From assembly GCA_050299555.1 (NCBI GenBank), contig JBNKWA010000033.1, positions 1 through 62,594 of the forward strand: a stretch of DNA of 62,594 nt. Reading direction: 5' to 3'. The first letter of the stretch is position 1. Each line of letters begins with the position of its first letter. This DNA is from JBNKWA01 sp050299555 (GTDB taxonomy: Bacteria; Pseudomonadota; Alphaproteobacteria; Rhodobacterales; Rhodobacteraceae). Position numbers and translations under genes: made by a program. The notes under the pieces are model-generated. The model did no database searches, was not told the origin of the DNA, and saw only the letters and a list, made by a program, of their open reading frames with translations. Below, one piece after another: positions 55,659 through 62,594 of this stretch.

Positions 55659-56863
55659 TGCCGCGCGCCTTTCTCGTCGTCATGGACTCGGTCGGCTGCG
55701 GCGGCGCGCCCGATGCCGCCGATTTCGGCGACGAGGGCAGCAACACGCTGGGCCATATCGCCGAGGCCTGTGCTGCCGGCCGCGCCGAGGAAGGCCGCTC
55801 CGGCCCGCTCAGGCTGCCCAATCTCGACCGGCTCGGCCTCGGCCGTGCCATCGCGCTGGCAAGCGGGCTCGAACCTCCCGGCCTCGGCGCCGAGCCCACC
55901 GGCCCCTGGGGCGCCGCCACCGAGGTTTCCATCGGCAAGGACACGCCCTCGGGTCACTGGGAACTCGCCGGCCTGCCGGTGCCCTTCGCCTGGCACTATT
56001 TCCCCGATACCGAACCGACCTTCCCGGCCGCGATCACCGACGCGATCATCGACCGCGCCGGCCTGCCGGGCATCCTCGGCAATTGCCACGCCTCGGGCAC
56101 GCTCATCATCGACCGGCTCGGGGCCGAGCATGTCCGCACCGGCAAGCCGATCTGCTACACCTCTGTCGACAGCGTCTTCCAGATCGCCGCGCACGAAGAG
56201 GTCTTCGGCCTCGAGCGCCTCTACGACCTCTGCCGGCTCACCGCCGAGATCGTCCACCCCATGCGTGTCGGAAGGGTCATCGCGCGGCCATTCCTCGGCA
56301 CCGAGGCGGATGGCTTCAAACGCACCCCGAACCGCCGCGACTTCGCCATCACGCCGCCTCAGGACACAATTTGCGACCGGGTCGAGGCGGCGGGCGGCGC
56401 CGTGCACGCCGTCGGCAAGATCGGCGACATCTTCGCCGGCAAGGGGATCACGAAACGCTACAAGGGCAGGGACGACATGGCACTCTTCGACCATCTGGTG
56501 ACGCTCGCCGGCGACGCCGCCGACGGCGACCTGGTCTTCGCCAATTTCGTCGAGTTCGACAGCGACTACGGCCACCGCCGCGACGTCTCGGGCTATGCCC
56601 GCTGCCTCGAACGCTTCGACGCCCGCCTGCCGGAATTCCTCGCCCGGCTGCGCCCCGGCGACCTGGCAGTGATCACCGCCGACCACGGCAACGACCCCAC
56701 CTGGAAGGGCAGCGACCATACCCGCGAACGTGTGCCGGTGCTGGTGGCCGCGCCGGGGCAGGGGCCAACCGCCCTCGGCCTCATCGCCATGGCGGATGTG
56801 GGCGAGACCCTGGCCGCCCATCTCGGCCTTGCGCCGGGCCCCCACGGGACAAGCCGGCTATGA
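55658..56863 (+). CDS. deoB: Phosphopentomutase
   Basis: A 401-residue metalloenzyme of the alkaline phosphatase superfamily moving the phosphate of (deoxy)ribose between positions 1 and 5. Metal and active-site motifs are LVVMDSVGCGGAPDAADFGD at the start, GKDTPSGHWELAG near residue 90 and VITADHGNDPTWKGSDHTRE near residue 340. It links thymidine phosphorylase with the aldolase DeoC. Its stop overlaps add by four bases. Confidence 0.95.
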   Translation: MPRAFLVVMDSVGCGGAPDAADFGDEGSNTLGHIAEACAAGRAEEGRSGPLRLPNLDRLGLGRAIALASGLEPPGLGAEPTGPWGAATEVSIGKDTPSGHWELAGLPVPFAWHYFPDTEPTFPAAITDAIIDRAGLPGILGNCHASGTLIIDRLGAEHVRTGKPICYTSVDSVFQIAAHEEVFGLERLYDLCRLTAEIVHPMRVGRVIARPFLGTEADGFKRTPNRRDFAITPPQDTICDRVEAAGGAVHAVGKIGDIFAGKGITKRYKGRDDMALFDHLVTLAGDAADGDLVFANFVEFDSDYGHRRDVSGYARCLERFDARLPEFLARLRPGDLAVITADHGNDPTWKGSDHTRERVPVLVAAPGQGPTALGLIAMADVGETLAAHLGLAPGPHGTSRL

Positions 56864-57855
56864 GCGACTGGCGCGCCATCCCCAAGACCGAACTGCACCT
56901 GCATCTGGAAGGGGCCGCGCCGCCCGACTTCATCCGCGTGCTCGCCGCCGAGAAGAAGCTCGACCTGGGCAACATCTTCGCCCCCGGCGGGCACTACCGC
57001 TGGCGCGACTTCGCCGATTTCCTCACCGTCTACCAGGCGGCCTGCCAGGCGCTGCAGACACCCCAGGACTATTATCGCCTGACCCAGGCTGTACTGGAGA
57101 AAAGCGCAGAAGACGGCGTGATTTACACCGAGATCTTCATTGCGCCGGACATCTTCGCCGGCGGCGATCACGAGGCGTTCCCCGACTTCCTTTCGGCCAT
57201 CACCGAGGCCGCCGCCGCAGCCCGCGACGGCCACGGCATCGAGGCGCGATTCATCGCCGTCGCCATCCGCAATTTCGGCGGCGCGGCCGCCCTGCGCGCC
57301 GCCCAAACCGCCGTCGCCCACAAGGGCCACTGGCTGACCGGCTGGGGGCTCGCGGCCGAGGAACGCATGGGCCATGCCAGCGACTTCGTCGCCGCCTTCT
57401 CGATCGCCGCCGAGGCCGGTCTCGGCATCACCGCCCATGCCGGCGAGCTGGTGGGTGCCGAAAGCGTCGCCGCCACGCTCGACTTCCTGCCGGTCTCCCG
57501 CATCGGCCACGGGGTCCGCGCCATCGAGGACCCGCGCCTGGTCCGGCGGCTCGCCGACGAAGGCGTGGTGCTGGAGGTCAACCCCGGCTCCAACGTGGCG
57601 CTGAAGGTCTTCCACGACTGGCCCTCGCACCCCATCGACCGGCTGCGCCGCGCCGGCGTCAAGGTCACCGTGTCGACCGACGATCCGCCCTACTGGCACA
57701 CCGACATGGTGCACGAATATGCCATGCTGGCCCGGACTTTCGGCTGGACCGAGGCCGATTTCCGGGCCATCAACCGCACCGCCATGGACGCGGCCTTCTG
57801 CGACGACGCCACCCGCGCCCGCATCCGCGCCCGCTTCGAGGAGGCCCCGCAATGA
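56860..57855 (+). CDS. add: Adenosine deaminase
   Basis: A 331-residue zinc enzyme that deaminates adenosine or deoxyadenosine. The metal-binding motif TELHLHLEGAAPPD is at the start, with HAGELVGAES near residue 190, RIGHGVRAIEDPRL near 212 and the catalytic Asp in VTVSTDDPPYW. Members called adenine deaminase look very similar, so adenine is not excluded. Overlaps deoB and upp by four bases each. Confidence 0.9.
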   Translation: MSDWRAIPKTELHLHLEGAAPPDFIRVLAAEKKLDLGNIFAPGGHYRWRDFADFLTVYQAACQALQTPQDYYRLTQAVLEKSAEDGVIYTEIFIAPDIFAGGDHEAFPDFLSAITEAAAAARDGHGIEARFIAVAIRNFGGAAALRAAQTAVAHKGHWLTGWGLAAEERMGHASDFVAAFSIAAEAGLGITAHAGELVGAESVAATLDFLPVSRIGHGVRAIEDPRLVRRLADEGVVLEVNPGSNVALKVFHDWPSHPIDRLRRAGVKVTVSTDDPPYWHTDMVHEYAMLARTFGWTEADFRAINRTAMDAAFCDDATRARIRARFEEAPQ

Positions 57856-58496
57856 CCGCCACGGCGACCGAGCACCTGACCATCGTCGATCACCCGCTGG
57901 TGCAGCACAAGCTGTCGCTGATGCGCGACCGCGAGACCTCCACCGCCGGCTTCCGCCGGCTCCTGCGCGAGATCAGCCACCTGCTCGCCTACGAGATCAC
58001 CCGCGACCTGCCGCTGACCACCACCACGGTCGAGACGCCGCTGACCGAGATGGAGGCGCCGGTGCTGAAGGGCAAGAAGCTGGCGCTGGTGTCGATCCTG
58101 CGCGCCGGCAACGGGCTTCTGGAAGGGGTGCTTGACCTCATCCCTTCGGCCCGGGTGGGCTATATCGGCCTCTACCGCGACGAGGCGACGCTGCAGCCGG
58201 TGCAGTACTACTTCAAGGTCCCGGGTGAGCTCGACAGCCGCGTGGTGATCGCTGTCGACCCGATGCTCGCCACCGGCAATTCCTCGGCCAAGGCGATCTC
58301 GCTCCTCAAGGAGGCGGGGGCGAAGGACATCCGCTTTTTGTGCCTGCTGGCGGCGCCCGAGGGCGTGGCGCGGATGCACGAGGCACACCCGGACGTGCCC
58401 ATCGTCACCGCGGCGCTGGACGAGCGGCTGAACGACAAGGGCTATATCGTCCCCGGCCTCGGCGACGCCGGCGACCGCATGTTCGGCACCAAGTAG
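57852..58496 (+). CDS. upp: Uracil phosphoribosyltransferase
   Basis: A 214-residue enzyme joining uracil and PRPP to UMP. The PRPP-binding motif VIAVDPMLATGNSSAKAISL near residue 128 and the uracil-binding C-terminus KGYIVPGLGDAGDRMFGTK are complete. It is the last gene of the salvage operon. The hairpin at 58539-58610, about 42 bases past the stop, may end the transcript. Confidence 0.96.
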   Translation: MTATATEHLTIVDHPLVQHKLSLMRDRETSTAGFRRLLREISHLLAYEITRDLPLTTTTVETPLTEMEAPVLKGKKLALVSILRAGNGLLEGVLDLIPSARVGYIGLYRDEATLQPVQYYFKVPGELDSRVVIAVDPMLATGNSSAKAISLLKEAGAKDIRFLCLLAAPEGVARMHEAHPDVPIVTAALDERLNDKGYIVPGLGDAGDRMFGTK

Positions 58497-58538
58497 GGGC
58501 AGGGCAACCGCCGCAGACCCGCAAGTCGCGCCTCTTCC

Positions 58539-58610
58539 GATCACGCCCATCGCCTCCGGGGCGCGAGGGTGGGCGGGTGGGGAGCGCCCTCGGAGGCGAT
58601 GGGCGCGATC
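58539..58610 (+). repeat. G-loop hairpin element, copy 3
   Basis: Arms at 58539-58564 and 58584-58610 pair over about 26 bp with one mismatch and a one-base bulge. The 19-base plus-strand loop is GAGGGTGGGCGGGTGGGGA, a clear four-run quadruplex motif. It lies in the gap between the convergent upp and secreted-protein genes and carries the outer GATC...CGCCC arm seen in copies 1 and 4. Confidence 0.82.
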
Positions 58611-58648
58611 GGGTTTGCGAAGGTCGGAGGCCGGCGCGACCCGGTGGC

Positions 58649-59431
58649 TCAGCGCGCTGCGGTGTCGAAGACCGGCGTCACCGGCGAAAGCGCCTCGACA
58701 AGGCCGGTCGTCGGGAACACATAGTCGAAAAAGCCGCCATCGCCGCGCAGCATGCGCAGCACCAGCGCGTCGGCATCGCCGTCCAGCGCCGCCCTTAGAT
58801 CGGTCAGGGTATAGTCGATCTCGATCCGCACATGGCCGAGGGCCCCGGGCGCACAGGCACGGGTGCCGCTGTCCATCGCCGCCGCCTCGGCACTGTCATA
58901 GCAGGCCAGGCAGGCAACGATCTGCGGACCTTCCATGCATTGCGCGCTGGCGCCGGGGGCCGCGGCCAATGCCCGGTACCAGCCGGCGCCCGCGTCGATC
59001 AGCCCGAAGCCGCCAAACCCCACAAGGTCGTGCAGATAGCCATCCTCGGTCAGGTCCAGCACCGCCGAGATGCGGATCGGCGTATCGATCCGCGACAGCT
59101 CCCGCACGATGCAGTCGCGCACCGCCTTTTCCTCGCCGGGGGCGGCAAGTTCGGCGCAAAGCTGGCGAATGCCGCTGTCGATGGCCGGCCGCGCCTCTTC
59201 CGGCAGCGCCTCGCCAAGGCTGGCCAGAACCCATTCGCCGGGGGCGAGCCCGGCATCCTCCAGCCGTGCCAGCGACGGGCTGGCGAAATCGCCGACGGGT
59301 CCGTTGGTGGCGGCCGGTTCCACCTCGACCGGCGTCCAGCCCGCCGCGGCAACCGGACCCGTACCGGTCAGGAAGGCAATGGCCAGAAAGGTACCCGCCC
59401 GAAACGCCCCGGTCCGATCAGTCTGTCTCAC
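58649..59431 (-). CDS. Secreted protein of unknown function
   Basis: A 260-residue protein that I do not recognise. The GTG at 59431 is chosen because GGAGGAGG lies just upstream; the longer frame to 59476 would bury that site. The N-terminus (AFRAGTFLAIAFLTGTGPVA then AAGW) is a signal peptide. The mature protein has six or more Cys (QLCAEL, RDCIVREL, AQCMEG, ACLACYDS, RACAPG) which may form disulfides, and an acidic Ala/Glu/Asp composition. It converges with the salvage operon. No function assigned. Confidence 0.7.
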   Translation of the reverse strand: MRQTDRTGAFRAGTFLAIAFLTGTGPVAAAGWTPVEVEPAATNGPVGDFASPSLARLEDAGLAPGEWVLASLGEALPEEARPAIDSGIRQLCAELAAPGEEKAVRDCIVRELSRIDTPIRISAVLDLTEDGYLHDLVGFGGFGLIDAGAGWYRALAAAPGASAQCMEGPQIVACLACYDSAEAAAMDSGTRACAPGALGHVRIEIDYTLTDLRAALDGDADALVLRMLRGDGGFFDYVFPTTGLVEALSPVTPVFDTAAR

Positions 59432-59564
59432 GTCCCCTCCTCCGGCACGCCCGCACGCGCGCGCCACATCCGACACCCCAACCAGGGATGTGGCGGCGAA
59501 TTGCGCTCAATCTGCGGCGCGGATTTGAAGATATCGTTGCAGGTCTGCCGGCTTGCCGCCGCAA

Positions 59565-60848
59565 TCAGACCTTCTCGCCGGCGACGTAGGTAGCCGCGAT
59601 GGCGCGGTCGTCGCCCAGCATGATGGTGGGAAAGACCGCCTCCCAGAAATCGTCGGCCCTGGCCGCCCGCTGGGCGATCACCGGTGTCGAGGCCAGGTCG
59701 AGCACCACCAGGTCCGCCTCGCGTCCCACCGCAAGGTTGCCGATCTTCTCGCTCAGCCGCAGCACCTCGGCGCTGCCTTGCGTGGCCAGCCAGAACAGCT
59801 CCGCCGGGTGCAGGGCGCGGCCGCGAAGCTGGGCGATCTCATAGGCCGCCGCCATCGTCCTCAGCATGGAAAAGGACGACCCGCCGCCCACATCCGTGGC
59901 CAGCCCCACGGGAATACCGGCGCTCTGGGCCCGCTCCATGTCGAACAGCCCCGAGCCGATGAAGGTGTTCGAGGTCGGGCAATGGGCGATGCCGGTACCG
60001 GTCTGGCGGATCGCCGCCCATTCGCGCTCGGTCAGGTGGATGGCATGGCCCATCACTGCGCCGGCCCCGGCCAGCCCGTGGCGCTCGTAGACGGCGAAAT
60101 AGTCGGCATCGGCTGGGCAGAGCTCGCGCACCCAGGCGATCTCCTCGCGCTGCTCGGACAGATGGGTCTGCAGGACGCAGTCGGGATGCTCGACCCAGAG
60201 TGCGCCCGCCGCCGCAAGCTGCGCCTCGCTCGAGGTAGGCACGAAACGCGGCGTCACCGCATAGCTCAGCCGCCCGCGCCCGTGCCAGCGCCCGATCAGC
60301 GCCTTGCTGTCGTCATAGCCGGCCTGGGCGGTGTCGCGCAGCCCCTCGGGGGCGTTGCGGTCCATCATCACCTTGCCGGCGGCCATGCGCATCCCCCGCG
60401 CCCCGGCCTCGGCGAACAGCGCATCGACGCTGCCGGGATGGATGGTGCAGTAGCAGCAGGCGGTGGTGATGCCGTTCGAAAGGTTGAGGTCGAGATAGAG
60501 CTTCGCCACCGCCGCGGCATGGGCGGGGTCACCAAAGCGCATCTCCTCGGGAAAGGTGTAGTGGTTCAGCCAGTCGATCAGCCGCTTGCCCCAGCTGGCG
60601 ATGATCCCGGTCTGCGAATAATGCGCATGGGCATCGACGAAGCCGGCGAGGATCAGCCGCTGGCCATGGTCGGTGACCGCGGCATCGGCAAAGGCGCGGG
60701 TAACCTCTGCCGCCGGCCCCACCGCGACGATCGCGCCATCCTCGATCGCCACCGCACCCCTGGCCTCGTGCCGCGCCGCCGCCAGGCCTTCGCCGAACGG
60801 GTTGCCGGTGAATGCCAGCGTCTGTCCAAGCAGGATCGTCCTTGCCAT
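59565..60848 (-). CDS. guaD: Guanine deaminase
   Basis: A 427-residue amidohydrolase turning guanine into xanthine. The metal motif ILAGFVDAHAHYSQTGIIAS (His-x-His), then the zinc His in LQTHLSEQREEIAWV and GHAIHLTEREW, and the metal Asp in GLATDVGGGSSFSML are all present, and NHYTFPEEMRF is the usual guanine-deaminase segment. A sister enzyme acting on other purines or 8-oxoguanine cannot be excluded. The start is ATG 60848 with GAGG upstream; the frame extends non-coding to 61139. It continues purine breakdown beside the salvage operon. Confidence 0.9.
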   Translation of the reverse strand: MARTILLGQTLAFTGNPFGEGLAAARHEARGAVAIEDGAIVAVGPAAEVTRAFADAAVTDHGQRLILAGFVDAHAHYSQTGIIASWGKRLIDWLNHYTFPEEMRFGDPAHAAAVAKLYLDLNLSNGITTACCYCTIHPGSVDALFAEAGARGMRMAAGKVMMDRNAPEGLRDTAQAGYDDSKALIGRWHGRGRLSYAVTPRFVPTSSEAQLAAAGALWVEHPDCVLQTHLSEQREEIAWVRELCPADADYFAVYERHGLAGAGAVMGHAIHLTEREWAAIRQTGTGIAHCPTSNTFIGSGLFDMERAQSAGIPVGLATDVGGGSSFSMLRTMAAAYEIAQLRGRALHPAELFWLATQGSAEVLRLSEKIGNLAVGREADLVVLDLASTPVIAQRAARADDFWEAVFPTIMLGDDRAIAATYVAGEKV

Positions 60849-60944
60849 CCGCGCCTCGCTCTGCCGGCGCCAAGCATCGCCCGGAACCGGCGCAGGTTCA
60901 ATCGGCTGCCGGCACCGCCCGTTGGCCCAACGATCGCGCCCAAA

Positions 60945-60997
60945 AAATCGCGCCCGGGCGCTCCCCGCCCACCCACCCTCGCGCCCGGGCGCGATTT
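60945..60997 (-). repeat. G-loop hairpin element, copy 4
   Basis: Arms AAATCGCGCCCGGGCGC (60945-60961) and GCGCCCGGGCGCGATTT (60981-60997) pair perfectly over 17 bp. The 19-base minus-strand loop is GAGGGTGGGTGGGCGGGGA, four G-runs. On the minus strand it is followed by T6, so it also looks like a terminator, although it stands between divergent guaD and mgtE. ATCGCGCCC is repeated just outside (60933-60941). Confidence 0.82.
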
Positions 60998-61141
60998 CGC
61001 CCTTCCCCACTGGCGTTCCGGCGGGTTCGGCCGCCCATCGACGCCGTGATCCGCTGCCCCGGCCGGGCCGGGCCGGATTCCGCCGGTTCCGTCCTGCGCC
61101 GATCTGCACTAGGAGAAGCGGACACGAGGCCGGAGGCACCC

Positions 61142-62530
61142 ATGGACGAGACCACGCCCGACACCGCCGCGTCCGGCCAGTCCGACGGCTACGCGCTGAA
61201 CGCGGCCACCGTCGACGCCATCCTCGCCGCGGTCGAGACCGGCGCCCGCGCGCGGCTGATCGCGCTCTTGCAGCCGCTCCATGCCGCCGACATCGCCGAT
61301 CTTCTCGAGCAGATCACCGCCCCCGACCGGCGCAGGCTCCTGGGGCTCTGGGGCAGCGACTTCTTCGCCCCGGTGCTGGCCGAGCTCGAGGAAGGCGTCC
61401 GCGACCAGGTGCTGCGCGACATCGACGACGCGGTACTGGCCGAGGCGGTCAAGGCGCTGGAGACCGACGACCTGGTCTACCTGGTCGAGGACCTCGACCC
61501 TCCCGAGCAGCAGAAGCTCCTCGGCGCCATGGACCAGGCCGACCGCGCCGCGGTCATGGCCTCGCTCACCTATCCCGAGAACTCCGCCGGCCGGCTGATG
61601 CAGCGCGAGGTGGTGGCGGCGCCCGAGCACTGGACGGTGGGCGAGGCCATCGACTTCATGCGCGCCCGCGACGACCTGCCCGAGGTCTTCTACAGCGTCG
61701 TACTGGTGGATCCGCGGATGAAGCCGGTGGGCACGGTGCCGCTCGGGCGGATCATGGCCAATGCCCGCGCCACGAGCTTGCGCGACCTCGCCGAGGCGGA
61801 CTTCCGCACCATCCCCGCCACCGAGGGCGAAGAGGACGTGGCCTATGCCTTCAGCCAGTACCACCTGGTCTCGGCGCCGGTGGTGGATGCCGGCGGCCGG
61901 CTGGTGGGCGTCATCACCATCGACGACGCCGTCGAGGTGGTGGAGCAGGCCGCCGACGAGGATATCCGCGCCCTGAACGGCGTCAGCGCCGAGGAGGGCC
62001 TGTGGGACGGGGTCTGGCAGACCGCGCGCCGGCGCTTTCCCTGGCTCTTCATCAACGTGCTGACCGCTTTCTGCTCGTCCTTCGTCATCTCCCGCTTCGC
62101 CGACACCATCGAGGCCATCGTGGCGCTGGCGGTGCTGATGCCCATCGTCGCCTCCATGGGCGGCAATGCCGCCACCCAGACCCTGACCGTGGCGGTGCGC
62201 GGCCTGGCCACCCGCGACCTGACCTCGGCCAACGCGCTGCGGGTCGTGCGGCGCGAGCTGGTGGTGGGGCTGATGAATGGCATCGGCTTCGCGCTCATCA
62301 TCGGCAGCGCCGGGGCGCTCTGGTTCGGCCAGCCGATGCTCGGGGTGGTGCTGGCCATCGCAATGGTCGGCAACCTCGTGACCGCTGCGCTGGCCGGGAT
62401 CGCCGTGCCCATGGCGCTGAACCGCCTCGGCGCCGACCCGGCCCTCGCCTCGGGCACCTTCGTGACCACCACCACCGATATCGTCGGCTTCTTCCTGTTC
62501 CTCGGCCTCGCCGGCGCGGTGCTGCTGTGA
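61142..62530 (+). CDS. mgtE: Magnesium transporter MgtE
   Basis: A 462-residue magnesium channel. The cytoplasmic N domain (LQPLHAADIADLLEQITAPD) is followed by paired CBS domains (FYSVVLVDPRMKPVGTVPLG and YHLVSAPVVDAGGRLVGVIT), and then about five membrane helices from residue 295, including the conserved PIVASMGGNAATQTLTVAVR in the pore. GGAGG lies seven bases before ATG 61142. No magnesium riboswitch is recognisable upstream. It is divergent from guaD. The last 64 bases of the window after its stop hold no feature I can support. Confidence 0.94.
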   Translation: MDETTPDTAASGQSDGYALNAATVDAILAAVETGARARLIALLQPLHAADIADLLEQITAPDRRRLLGLWGSDFFAPVLAELEEGVRDQVLRDIDDAVLAEAVKALETDDLVYLVEDLDPPEQQKLLGAMDQADRAAVMASLTYPENSAGRLMQREVVAAPEHWTVGEAIDFMRARDDLPEVFYSVVLVDPRMKPVGTVPLGRIMANARATSLRDLAEADFRTIPATEGEEDVAYAFSQYHLVSAPVVDAGGRLVGVITIDDAVEVVEQAADEDIRALNGVSAEEGLWDGVWQTARRRFPWLFINVLTAFCSSFVISRFADTIEAIVALAVLMPIVASMGGNAATQTLTVAVRGLATRDLTSANALRVVRRELVVGLMNGIGFALIIGSAGALWFGQPMLGVVLAIAMVGNLVTAALAGIAVPMALNRLGADPALASGTFVTTTTDIVGFFLFLGLAGAVLL

Positions 62531-62594
62531 GGGGACCATCCCGGCCGGCCCTGCCGGACCCGGTCGTGCCCGCAATCGCGCCGCGGGGCGCTCC

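Noticed and set aside
60998..61141. Magnesium riboswitch (M-box or YkoK type) before mgtE
   Set aside because: Too short a leader and no recognisable conserved core.

Overview
The window is about 62.6 kb of very GC-rich chromosomal DNA. Its gene content points to an alphaproteobacterium, most likely of the Rhodobacterales. The main clues are a PccR-type regulator divergent from pccB with TTTGCAAA operator sites, a B12-dependent ribonucleotide reductase, the hflK-hflC-DUF2065-degP cluster, a bacterial leucyltransferase, and many small proteins (DUF2852, DUF3052, DUF4174, DUF6665-like) that I recall from that order. This placement rests on recognition of families, not on a search. I see no rRNA, tRNA, CRISPR array, insertion sequence or prophage, so this looks like a core-genome segment.

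Layout. (1) 1-3441: the start of a long acidic protein that runs off the left edge, thiamine pyrophosphokinase and a small conserved gene. (2) 3568-13453, minus strand: rpiA-gor-hflK-hflC-DUF2065-degP-glnE-deacetylase, mostly overlapping and covering redox, membrane-protease control, periplasmic proteolysis and glutamine synthetase control. (3) 13598-21702: a small protein, an EcfG-like sigma factor, nrdJ behind a candidate NrdR box pair, and a NIT-domain chemoreceptor. (4) 21959-24592, minus: acetolactate synthase large and small subunits behind a 15-residue Ile/Val/Leu leader peptide and terminator (an attenuator). (5) 24834-29280: a TRAP transporter for a carboxylate, probably a 2-oxo acid, with unusually large membrane subunits. 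(6) 29704-35262: leucyltransferase, RDD protein, DUF2852, a polytopic patatin-like lipase, DUF3052 and a CoxG-like protein. (7) 35327-44408: propionyl-CoA assimilation (pccR, pccB, three tiny lipoproteins and a small membrane protein, pccA, methylmalonyl-CoA mutase). (8) 44509-53120: ketopantoate reductase, LysE exporter, NhaA, malic enzyme, a hotdog dehydratase and propionyl-CoA synthetase. (9) 53200-58496: a tightly overlapped nucleoside salvage operon cdd-deoC-deoA-deoB-add-upp, followed by a secreted unknown protein, guanine deaminase and the magnesium transporter MgtE.

How the genes work together. PrpE makes propionyl-CoA, PccAB carboxylates it, the mutase gives succinyl-CoA, and malic enzyme can take C4 acids back to pyruvate. 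NrdJ and the mutase both need cobalamin. The salvage operon breaks nucleosides down to bases and sugar phosphates, with guanine deaminase continuing the purine branch.

Most notable signals. Four intergenic hairpins (29303, 51056, 58539, 60945) share a loop built from GGG runs, mostly able to form a G-quadruplex, on perfect or near-perfect stems whose inner sequence differs from copy to copy. I do not recognise this family. The ilv leader shows a complete attenuation design, including an antiterminator pairing that can be read directly from the sequence.
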